A stretch of 64,000 bases of DNA from Blepharisma japonicum. Lineage: Eukaryota; Ciliophora; Heterotrichea; Heterotrichida; Blepharismidae. Every line of letters starts with the position of its first letter. Position 1 is the stretch's first letter. The DNA is taken from assembly GCA_949751835.1 (NCBI GenBank), contig CATKHK010000005.1, positions 1 through 64,000 on the forward strand, written 5' to 3'. Below are positions 10,318-19,461 of this stretch, piece by piece. The translations under genes and the position numbers were made by a program. Below the pieces are notes generated by a model, which was not told the DNA's origin, ran no database searches, and saw only the letters and a list, made by a program, of their open reading frames with translations.

Positions 10318-11871
10318 TTACAAAAGTTTTCTAAATTTATGCCCTTTCTTGACAAATGAAGAATCAGGCGATTTCGTGGACTTTGCACCCCACGGCCTAA
10401 GTGGAGCTTTTACCATATCTGCGTCAACTTCAAGTTTAGGTAGCTCAAAAGTCCCAAGTGCAAAAGAAGTTTGGACAGCTACACTGATAGTTGGCTTATT
10501 TTTATTTATATTTGGCAAAGAATCATCTTGCTTTAGAGTGTCAGTCACGAGGTTAACACTGGCGAAATTAGGAATATTTAGGTTTGAAGGGCTTAAGTAA
10601 GGCTGGATTTGTTTGAGTAAGATTGAGACTAAGGCAGCTTTATCAGTGCTCGTTAACTCTTCTATAGGAGAAGAAGCAATTTTATTGATGTTTAGAGTAA
10701 GTTCTGCATCACCTGGAAGCTCGTTTTGTAAGGTTTGTAGGTCTTTTAAATAGTCTGCGAGGAGGCAGCCTAAGTTTCGGTATCGTTCTGATCTTTCTTT
10801 GAATTTTTGTTGCATGTCAGTATTCTCAGCTTTGAGTATGTTATAGTCCATCTGGACTTGGGCTAGTCTGTTCATGCTTTCTTCTAGTTTATTTTCCAAA
10901 AATCTTACGAGCTCTTCATTCATTTTTGAGTCTTGTTTAGATTCATAAGTCTCATTTTCCTGCTTCGGCTGCTTAGAATTCGAGCCTAACTCATCTTCTA
11001 AATCCTTTATTTTGGTATTTAATTTTTTAATAATTTTTTGGCAATAATGTGATCTTTTTGCTAATTCAGCTTCCACTTGTTTGTGAATCTCAATATCTCT
11101 TTTCAGACCTGCCACTTGTTCTTCAAGCTGAGAATTTCTATTCATAAGCTTTTCTGTCTGTTTACTTTGGTATTCAAGCTCAGTAGTCAGTCGATGATTT
11201 TCAAGGACTGTGAATTTTGTGGTAATATGCAATTGTTCATCATTTAACGCAAGTACTTTGTCACGAGTTTCCTTAATCTTATAAAGCATATCTTTTTTCA
11301 GTTTTTCCGTTTCCTTTATTTTTTCCCTTTCAAGATTCTGCTTGTCTTCTTGATGCGCTTTTTTTTCTTTTTCATAGTCTTCTTCTAGCGTTTTCATTTT
11401 CAGTTCGAATTCTGCTTTATGTGCAGAAAATTCATTTAGTTCAGAAAGTCTTCCTTTAAGGATTTGGATTTCAATTTGTTTTTTGTCCATGTCAGCTTGA
11501 TGGTCTTCTTGACATTTTTGGAGATTTATGGCTGTTTATTATTTACCATAAGCTTCATCTTTTTGGGACATTTCGGATTCTAGTAGCCTGACTTGGGCTT
11601 CAGCTCGAACTTTCATCCCAGTCATTTCTCTTAAGTCATTTTGTAAAGATTTGACCATGCTGCTATGCAGTTCTGTTAGGTCTTCAAGTTTTTTAGTAAG
11701 GTCAGATTTTTCTTTAAGCAAAAGCTTATTTTCTTCAACACTAAATTATGGTTACACTCTGTTTATACGCTCCTGCAGCTTGGTTTCTGTAATTTGGCTG
11801 TTTAGCATTTCTCTCATGTGAAGATTGGCAGCATCTTTGTTTTCTTCTTCTCTGTGTAGAATTTACCCCAT
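10318..11871 (-). CDS. long coiled-coil protein with three 15-nt introns
   Basis: Four exons: 11867-11871, 11756-11851, 11547-11740 and 10318-11531. They total 1509 nt, or 502 aa plus TAA. The introns 11852-11866, 11741-11755 and 11532-11546 are all 15 nt, GTAA...AG. The start is ATG at 11869-11871, preceded by an in-frame TAA; the first exon holds only 5 nt of coding sequence. The product is a nearly continuous coiled coil to about residue 340 (repeating EKLKKD/ELEYQSKQTEK patterns), then a shorter helical region and a basic tail ending HKFRKLL. It is probably a filament or centrosome/basal-body scaffold by architecture only. The 3' end faces the previous gene tail to tail across 37 bp. Confidence 0.85.
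11532..11546 (-). other. 15-nt spliceosomal intron
   Basis: On the coding strand this reads GTAAATAATAAACAG. Left in, it gives in-frame stops; removed, it joins KDEAYA to INLQKCQ in one coiled-coil frame. The other introns of the window share size, GTA start and AG end. Confidence 0.85.
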
Positions 11872-12191
11872 TCTTGGCAGTTTAAATTATTTGATTTTGT
11901 GGAAATTAAAATAATGCGATTTTTTCATAAAATAGGAAGCTTAGAAAATAAAGTATTTTGTAGTTGAATAAAGATATAAATATAGTAATTTTTTGGCTTG
12001 AATCATAAAAGTTATTGCAAATTAATTTTAGCAAAATATTCACAAATAGAACACAATTTTGGAATAAAAATGTGTGTATCTTGCTTATTATAAGCTGGAA
12101 ATCATTAGAATTCAAGCAAATCATGCAACAAACTTTTGAAATTTTAATGGCTAAATAGTTGAATAAAATCAAACTCTAAAGATTAAAAGTT
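11872..12191. other. intergenic, very AT-rich
   Basis: 320 bp between divergent starts. A minus-strand open frame across 11906-12172 is only AT-rich low-complexity sequence rich in Phe/Ile/Leu/Asn and is not called a gene. Confidence 0.5.
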
Positions 12192-12584
12192 ATGATGAGA
12201 AAGCAAAAGACAATGCTTACTCCGATCGCAGTCGATAATTCAATGGAAATAATTTTTCATGATCAATCAACCCAGACCCCTCCTCCACAAAATAGCGACA
12301 ACTGCTATTTCCCAAGCTTAACACCAAAAGCAAAAAACTATATATTGAATATTTCAGAAAATGAACTGAAGAAAAAGCATTATAGGAACTTAACTCCTAT
12401 CCTACCTTCTCTCTATCATAAAGCTGCAATTCTTCCTCAAAAACTTCCATACAGAGCAAGGAAAAAAACAACTTCTTATATGAGTCCTGAGTATTGTGAT
12501 ACAATTATGCTTTTTCGTAAACTCTGCAAACATAAAAAGGTGAATTTAGACTATAATCAATCGTATGGAAACGATAAATTTTAA
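12192..12584 (+). CDS. small basic orphan protein
   Basis: 130 aa from ATG 12192 to TAA 12582-12584, with no TGA. It has a phospho-linker-like N-terminus (DQSTQTPPPQNSDN), several TP/SP motifs (SLTPKAK, NLTPILP) and a basic C-terminal half. No signal peptide or membrane segment. Start choice: two adjacent Met codons open the frame and nothing coding lies before them. I do not recognise it. Its composition resembles the other short basic proteins in this window, but it lacks the PLPPW block. Confidence 0.6.
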   Translation: MMRKQKTMLTPIAVDNSMEIIFHDQSTQTPPPQNSDNCYFPSLTPKAKNYILNISENELKKKHYRNLTPILPSLYHKAAILPQKLPYRARKKTTSYMSPEYCDTIMLFRKLCKHKKVNLDYNQSYGNDKF

Positions 12585-12717
12585 TGTAACTATAAAATAA
12601 GGTCATTTATAATAGAAAATTATTGATTGTTCTTAAATATGAGATTTATTTATATGTTTTAGATATCATAAATTAAAGCCAATTAATTTTCTGAATTTCT
12701 CTATTAAAATATTTCAA

Positions 12718-13734
12718 TTACTTAAAAGTCTTGGCATAAATCACTTCTTCTATATTTTTAAAGAATCCTTTGTTATAAATATTTGGCTTCTCAGCTAAAT
12801 GCTTATATTTCGGGCTTTCAGCTAAATCAAGCCTCTTCGCTCTCTCATTAGAAGTTGTGTTTTCATAGACAAGATAAAGATGATAAAAGAAAAACCCAGT
12901 TAATGTAAGTCCCATAATAAAGCACAAAGTAACCACGAAGAACCATGAAGGATATCTTTGCAACAAATATTGGATCACCGTCATCCAGCTCCATTCTACT
13001 TCATTTCCTAAATAATCAAAAAATCTTATAGTCATAATCCTTTCCTTATCAATAATATGCACAAAAATTAAAAACCCTATCTGTGCTCCATACATACAAA
13101 GTAAGCTATGAGATAAAATAAAAGCCAAAAACCACTTATAATTTCCATATCCTACACATTGATTTATCCAGATACAATGATGGTCGAATTTTGCTACACA
13201 CATATTGCAAACACTGCAATGCTTTGATCTGGCAGGTTTTACCAAATCACAAGTTGAACATTTTACTTCTCTATATAATGCTTCATCATATGGAAAGACC
13301 TTTTTATATTTTTCAGCATTTTGAGGTCTGATTTTTCCAGGGCTTACTGTGCAAGCTAAGTAAAATGTTGTGACACAGAGCATATAAAATGCAGTTCCTG
13401 TATATATGTGAATTGAAGGGACATAGCGATTAGGCACAAATGCAAATCCTTTAAAAAAGTAAATTGTGAAGCCGCCTAGGCTTAGAAGTAAGTAGACGAT
13501 TTGAAATGAAGGGTTTGGCTTGTTAAAGATATAGAGGAAATAATAGGAAATCTTAGAACTCCCCATAGGACCAAATAGTTTGATGGAAATTTTTTCTGTA
13601 AATGCTGGAAGCGTAATAAATACTTGTCGACTGAGCCAAGCAAAAGGCCCAGTGCCGTGAGGACTTACGCATAAGAGAATAAATAAAATTGAAACTGAGA
13701 ACACTGTATAAATCAAAAATCCCCACAATTCCAT
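12718..13734 (-). CDS. DHHC-type protein S-acyltransferase
   Basis: 338 aa if started at the ATG ending at 13734 (MELWGF); an upstream ATG at 13773 would add 13 residues but overlap the previous gene's stop, so the shorter form is preferred. The cysteine-rich domain is complete: CSTCDLVKPARSKHC, then CNMCVAKFDHHC and IWINQCVGYGN. The catalytic motif is DHHC, and the flanking IW.NQCVG suggests the ZDHHC4/Swf1-like group. About four to six membrane helices surround it, two before the domain and two after (LAFILSHSLLCMYGAQIGFL; FVVTLCFIMGLTLTGFFFYHLY). It transfers palmitate to cysteines of membrane-associated proteins at Golgi, ER or plasma membrane. Its neighbour upstream ends in CFSCF, a possible substrate-like tail. 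Confidence 0.95.
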   Translation of the reverse strand: MELWGFLIYTVFSVSILFILLCVSPHGTGPFAWLSRQVFITLPAFTEKISIKLFGPMGSSKISYYFLYIFNKPNPSFQIVYLLLSLGGFTIYFFKGFAFVPNRYVPSIHIYTGTAFYMLCVTTFYLACTVSPGKIRPQNAEKYKKVFPYDEALYREVKCSTCDLVKPARSKHCSVCNMCVAKFDHHCIWINQCVGYGNYKWFLAFILSHSLLCMYGAQIGFLIFVHIIDKERIMTIRFFDYLGNEVEWSWMTVIQYLLQRYPSWFFVVTLCFIMGLTLTGFFFYHLYLVYENTTSNERAKRLDLAESPKYKHLAEKPNIYNKGFFKNIEEVIYAKTFK

Positions 13735-13754
13735 TTTACTAATAATAATTAAAG

Positions 13755-15305
13755 TTAAAAACATGAAAAGCATGATGACCTTTCTTTTCCTTTATTTTTT
13801 TCTTTATTTTTTTCTTTATTTTTTTCTTTATTTTTCGGGACTTTTGAAGTCTGCGTCTCCATATCTACCTTATTTACCGTTATTTGCTTATAAATCGGCT
13901 CTTTTGAGTCTCTCGTATTTATTTCATAATTTTCCCCTATCATTTTCATTTCTTCATACAAGGTTGACGTATTTTCAATGGGTTCATCTTCTAGCACAGA
14001 GTCTCTTTTTTCTTGAATTGATAATTGGGCCTCTTTTAGCCTAAAAATTAATTTCTGGTTTTCTGCTTTAACTGCTTCTAAATCTTCTAGTAGTTTAACT
14101 TCCTGGGCATTTGCTTTTCTTAATTCATTTTCAAGCCTTTTAATTCTTTCGTCTTTGCTTTTAAGCTTTTGTGAATAATCTATAAACAGTTTATGCTCTT
14201 CTTTAGCTTTAGATTTAGGTGATAAAATAGGTGTTCCTACTTTTGAGGGCATGCTCTGTCGATAATCTATAAGTTGCTGCTGTCTTTTGATATCTCCAGC
14301 ATTTTTTCCGATAGTTCCTCTGATTTCTTGGATTTTTTTCATACTATTTAGTCTTCTTAATTCTTTTTCTAGCTGTGAAATTGCTTTTTCTTTTTCTGAA
14401 ATTTCATTTTTTATTTTTTCCATTTGGTCTAAAGATTCTTCTCGGGAGTGTTCTGCTTGTCTTAATTTATACTGTAAATTTTGCTTCTGGGCTAATGTTT
14501 GTGAATGAGCTTCTTTGGTTTCTTTTGTTTCGACTTCAAGCTCATCAAGTTGTGATAATAAAATTTTGTTGGATTCTTCTAAGCGGTTGCAATGCTGCTT
14601 TAATGAGTCAAAGGCTAGCTGGGATTCTCTTAACTTATTTTTCGCATTTTTTGAAGAATCATCATAATACTGTAACGAGTCTCTTAATAAGTTCAATAAA
14701 TGAATAGACCCTGATGAAGCATCTCATAAAGCTGTGTTGTTTTCTTGCCGAGCTTTAGCTTGAAGCCTATTTAACGACTCAGTCAAGGTATCCATAAGTT
14801 CTTCTGGAGTTTGGCTTTCATTTGTAATTGATGATGTATAAGGAATTTTTATCGCATTATTAAAATTCATAATGGACTCTTGCAGTCCTGAATACAAAAA
14901 CAGCATTGTGCTTGTATCATTTCCTTCTTGTGATTTATACGTCCTCAATTCCCTCACACATCTCCCAACATCATTTTCCCCATCACTGTCAGCTTTATCA
15001 GGAGATCGACTCATATTTGTAGCTTGGAAATCCTGTTTAAACTGTTCAAGAAGAAAAGGAAAATCAATGATTCCTCTGCAGAATTCTTCAAAGGTAACTG
15101 TATCTTGATTTTCAAAACTTCCTGCTGACTCTTTGAAAGCTAAAAACAAAGCTTCGACTTCCTCATCTCTTTCTAAGCCACTTGACATTTTTAAGTCTTG
15201 TCGGCTAATTTTTTTTTACCTTATTTGTCCATCACGGTCATAGTCACTCCATGCAAAGGCTTGTTTTAAGACTTCTAAAGAGCTTTCGTCGAGTTCGTAT
15301 TCCAT
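13755..15305 (-). CDS. EF-hand / coiled-coil protein with Cys tail
   Basis: Exon 1 is 15220-15305, the intron is 15205-15219 (15 nt, GTAAAAAAAAATTAG on the coding strand) and exon 2 is 13755-15204, giving 511 aa; one TGA-Trp is at 14724-14726. The splice restores a canonical EF-hand loop, DYDRDGQIS|RQDL, near residue 21; a weaker second EF-like unit (FENQDTVTFEEF) follows. Residues ~200-470 are coiled coil. The C-terminus has a tandem KNKE repeat (from 12-nt DNA repeats at 13788-13837) and ends CFSCF, a likely lipidation site. EF-hands plus a long coil resemble Rab11-FIP3/RASEF-like membrane-traffic adaptors, but there is no diagnostic Rab-binding motif. Its start lies 35 bp from the divergent VPS8 start. 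Confidence 0.85.
13788..13837 (-). repeat. 12-nt tandem repeat encoding KNKE units
   Basis: About four copies of a 12-nt unit (ctttattttttt on the plus strand) lie inside the coding region and encode KNKEKNKEKNKE near the C-terminus of the EF-hand/coiled-coil protein. Copy number could vary by slippage without a frameshift because the unit is a multiple of three. Confidence 0.85.
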
Positions 15306-15340
15306 ATTAATTTTTGAGTAAAAATTAAAATATTAGGCTA
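15306..15340. promoter_or_regulatory. 35-bp bidirectional start-to-start interval
   Basis: The whole gap between the divergent ATGs of the EF-hand/coiled-coil gene (15305, minus) and VPS8 (15341, plus) is 35 bp, almost all A/T. Both core promoters must sit in this interval or inside the neighbouring coding sequence. No motif is recognised. Confidence 0.5.
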
Positions 15341-18300
15341 ATGGATTCTTTTGATGCACAGGATGAGCTGGATTTAAAAGAATGAAAAAGCTTTATTAAT
15401 GATCCTGATTATATTGACTCTATAGTCTATGAAGAAGATAAAGAAGTAGAATACAATAATTGCAGAGACTTTAAGCTTAAGAATATTTGTATGAATAAAT
15501 ATTCCTATAAATTCACGAAAGACCTAGCTGAGGACTCACAAATGGACAAAGACTATATAAATTCCCTTCTACAAGTTGAAGCAGACTTAGCAAACTTAGA
15601 AAAGAAAAAACATATTTTAGACGAAATTGAAGAAAATTTCCTAGAAAGATTTTCAAAGGGTGATGCAAAAATCACAAGATTTTTAAGCTTAAAAACTCAA
15701 TTAGAAAAATGCCAGCAGCCTATATTAAAATTAGAAGAATTATCCCAAATTTCAGCAAAAGTCTATACTCCTGTCCAAAATTACTATAATTCTCCTACAG
15801 CAATTTCTATATCAAAACAATATATCATTATAGGAAATACACAAGGACTATTAAAAGTATTTAATCATGAAGGAAAAGATATAAAGCAGCTGCTACCAGA
15901 TGAACAAACCTCAGCACAAGTAACAGCGATTGATATTTCTGATGATGAGCAGCATGTAATTGCAGGTTATAGCAATGGATATGTAGGATTGTGGGAACTG
16001 AAACCAGGAGACTGTTTGAAATTTACAGGGACAAACCACAAAAGCCAAATCCTTACAATAAAATTTTGGAAAAAAGGAAAACTTAATGCCATTTCTTGTG
16101 ATGTGGCTGGAAAAATTAATCTTATTGAGTTTATGAAGCTTTTTATCGCGACGACTATAAATACTCGTACTATGATTAATGGAGACTTAGGGGTGTGCAC
16201 TAGTATAAAAATTTTGGTACCAAATGTTTATATTCCTCATCCAACTGATGCGGCCAATGTAATTGCAATGACTTTTTTAGATAAAATTATGATATTTACT
16301 ATAGAGCCAGAATTTAAACTTGTTTATAGCATTGAAAGACCTGGGTGAATTTTCCCAGAAGATTTGCCATATGTGGCTTGAAAACTTGGGCTGTGTCCTC
16401 ATGATAATCATATAAAAGGGCCTGTTCTGGCTGTTGCGTGAGGAAAAATGGTAGCTTTATATAAAGTAAATGCGCTTAATAAAAATGAAATAGAAATTGC
16501 TGGCTCTATGAAACTTGATGACTGCACTAATGGAATAATGTGGCTTAGTTATGATACTATTGCAGCATTATCTGAAGAAAGCCTTTATGTGCTAAATTCA
16601 AAAGAGTTTAATTTTATTGGGGATAAGGTAATTGAGCAAGAAACTAAGCTGAAGACTGGAATATTAAATCAAAAATTCATAAAGAATAGTGATGCTATAC
16701 CAATATCGACATATTATAATTCATATGAAGCTTTTGATAATGCTTTCTATTTTTTAGGAGAAAAAGGATTGTATAAAGGAGTTCTTCTGGATTGAATACA
16801 AGTGATAGAAAATTTGAAGGAAAAAGGAGAATGAATACAATTACTGTCTTTATGCTTAGAAATTTATCATGGGAAAAGAAAAAAATTATTTAACCTGCCT
16901 TTTTCAAAAAGTGACATAAATCCATATTTGGAAAAAGTAATTGCAGAGTATATAGGATTAAGTTTTATTAATTATGATTCCAAAATTGCTAACGCAATAG
17001 AATATTGCATAGAGACTGACTCCCTAGAATACCTATTTAACATTTTTTCAAACACTGAACAATCAGAATATTTTTATGACATAATTGGTAAATATGTCTT
17101 AGCACAAGAAATCAAAGCTATTCCAAGTGAATTTTTTATAAATATCAGTGAATTTTATATGAAAACTGGAAACTTATCAGTTCTTGAAAGCATAATAATT
17201 CGCTTGGACCCGAATACAATTGATCGCGATTACGTAATAGACATTTGCAAAAAATTCAATTTTATAGATGGACTAATTTTTGTATGCACAAATTCTCCTC
17301 CATTATCTTTTAAAAAGCCTCTTTCCTATCTCTATGGTCAGATATCTCAACAAGAATTACCAAGCACTAAAAGGTCACTGGCATATAAAATTATGTGATA
17401 TATAAATCATTGCTTTAAAGGAAACGCTTTTCCTTCAGGCAAAATGACAAATTTTTCCTGAGAACTATCCGTAGCCCAAACAATGAAATGGCTATTGTCT
17501 TCGGATCATTTAGAAACTTTAATTCGTTTTAATATAGAAGAATTCCCTGAGCTGCAGCTTATATATTTAGATGGGCTGGTAAAATTCTGCCAAAAAGAAG
17601 ACCTTGATCCTACACATATTTTAAAAAAATATATTTACCTTATGTGTAAATATTGCCCTGATGGGGTTTTATTAGCTTTAAAATCAAGAAATGATTACCC
17701 ATTAGATGAGTGTTTAGAAATATGCAGAGAGTTTAACATTTTAAATGCAAGTGCTTATTTATACGAAGAGCTTGGGGCGATACGAGAATCATTTGATATA
17801 CTTCTTGGGTTTGTCCAAGAAAAGCAGCAATTTTTATTTAAGATGATGCAGAAAAAAGAAAATATCCCTGTGTCTTATTTTATAGATTTAAAAGTATCTA
17901 TAGAAGATACATTAAATCTGTGTGTTAGAAACACAAATAGACTTGATAAAATAGATAATGAAGAACATTGGTTTATGCTTCTTAAAGAATCTCTCGATAT
18001 TTATGTGAATTTTCATAACTATTTTGTATTATACCCTGTTCTTGAGTCGGAATTAAAAGAAGCTGTGAAAGAAATTGTTGAAAAAATGTCAGACAGCATC
18101 ACATTTAGCTCAATATTGAACTACATAATAAAAAATTACAGCAATATCCCTATTAAATATTTCAAAGAAACCATTGCAGGAGAGCTTTCAAGGCTATCTT
18201 ACCAAAAAAATATAATTCGTCTTGCTATTGATTTGCAAAATAAGGACACAGTGCAAATGTCTTATAAACTTTTAAAGCTAAAAAACCAAGGAATCAGCTC

Positions 18301-18499
18301 AAAAGACTTCAATTGTTCTCAATGTGAGGAGCCTATACAGTCAGACGAGATGATGAAAACATCTGATGAAAAATTTCTTATATTTATATGTGGGCATGCT
18401 TATCATGGGAAATGCATAGTAAAGCCAATATGTGAGAAATGCAATAAGGAGGACTTTAGGAAAGGAGATTTTAATTCGAAATATTCTAATAAAAATTAA
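15341..18499 (+). CDS. VPS8: VPS8-like CORVET tethering subunit
   Basis: 1052 aa from ATG 15341 to TAA 18497-18499, one frame across eight TGA-Trp (first at 15383). Order: an acidic N-terminus, a WD40-type propeller at ~130-480 (ISISKQYIIIGNTQGLLKVF, then VTAIDISDDEQHVIAGYSNG), a long alpha-solenoid at ~500-980, and a C-terminal RING-like zinc finger with C992-x2-C ... CGHAYHGKC ... CEKC. Size and order match VPS8, the Rab5-effector subunit of CORVET that tethers early endosomes; VPS41 is the main alternative, but the strand pattern and the WVGY-like SNGYVGLWEL propeller blade favour VPS8. The next gene starts on the next base after the stop. Confidence 0.85.
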
Positions 18500-19444
18500 A
18501 TGGAGTTAATACAAATAGGGAAATATAGAGAGGAATTAATAGCAGCATCAGAGAGATTGAAAAGTCTGAAACCAGAAAATATAGAAGAAGTATGAGTTGA
18601 TGATTTGCTTATTTTAAGCAAAAAAGAACTGATTGAAATGGATATAAATAATCATGTAAAGCAGCTTGTGCCTGCTAATAAAGAAGAAAATGAGGAGGAT
18701 ATAAGAGAAATTCTTGCACAAATAGAAGATCAGAATTTCAAAAAAATTGAGGACTATGAGAATGAAGAAAAAAATAGGATTACATTTCTTAGAAGCTATA
18801 AGTAATATCTCATTAGTGCTTTTAAAAACATCAGTAGGATTACAGCTAAAGAAAAAAACGTCTTAAATCAAGACCCTTATTTTTCTTTTGAAGGGGATAC
18901 TCTTCCTGACGATACTCTTCTTATTTCAATCTCTATCTACCACCCTGTAAAAGGCTATAAAACACAAGAATGGGTTTTACTCTCTACAATGACGCTTCAA
19001 AACCTGAAAGACTGTATCTATTGCTTGTCAGATTTTATTACTTTTAACACAACTAATAGCCCAGTCACTTTTACTATTGAAGGGAAAAATATGAATTTAA
19101 ATACAAAGATAGAAGACCTTATAGTGGCAATAGGAAAACCGTATACATATAAACATAGACTCCAGTGCCAGCATTTTATGATTTTTAACGACGTAAAACT
19201 AATATCACAAGAAGACCCTCAGTATAGGTCAGCATATCCATATCAAAAATTCTGTGCCAAAACTAAAAGACAGATATGTGAAATCTGTCAAAATTTTCAT
19301 GCAAAATTTGTGTGTGTCAACGATGTTATGCTTGACAAAAGTATTTGCTATATGTGCGAAACGTGCTTTAGAGACCTCCATTACTCAGAAAACGGCGAAA
19401 GGCTCTATCAAGATTTTGAAGTCTATCCTTACATCCACGACTAA
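18500..19444 (+). CDS. SNAPC3: SNAPC3 (SNAP50) snRNA-promoter factor
   Basis: Exon 1 is 18500-18801, the 15-nt intron is 18802-18816 (GTAATATCTCATTAG) and exon 2 is 18817-19444, giving 309 aa; one TGA-Trp is at residue 32. The C-terminal half carries the SNAP50 signature: LKDCIYCLSD, then C-x-H with FNDVKLIS, then CEIC...AKFVCVND, CYMCETCFRDLHYSENG and a YPYIHD end. The paired Cys and His bind zinc. The protein is a subunit of the SNAPc complex that recognises the proximal sequence element of snRNA genes for RNA polymerases II and III. Its first ATG directly follows the VPS8 stop with no gap; a later in-frame ATG at 18641 is an alternative start. Confidence 0.88.
18802..18816 (+). other. 15-nt spliceosomal intron in SNAPC3
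   Basis: GTAATATCTCATTAG. Unspliced, the TAA at 18803-18805 ends the protein after RSYK. Spliced, the frame continues into the conserved SNAP50 domain, so the intron is supported by homology. Confidence 0.9.
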
Positions 19445-19461
19445 ACTTAAACTAAATACGC

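Noticed and set aside
11906-12172. Minus-strand 88-codon ORF in the spacer
   Set aside because: Composition is that of random AT-rich DNA (Ile, Phe, Asn, Lys), with no homology or regular pattern.
13735-13773. Upstream start for the DHHC protein
   Set aside because: It would overlap the stop of the preceding same-strand gene; the Met at 13734 gives a normal first membrane helix and short spacer.
13763-14707. Plus-strand hydrophobic ORFs opposite the coiled-coil gene
   Set aside because: They are Phe/Leu-rich mirror frames of Lys/Glu-rich coding DNA on the minus strand, which has a domain structure and a supported intron.
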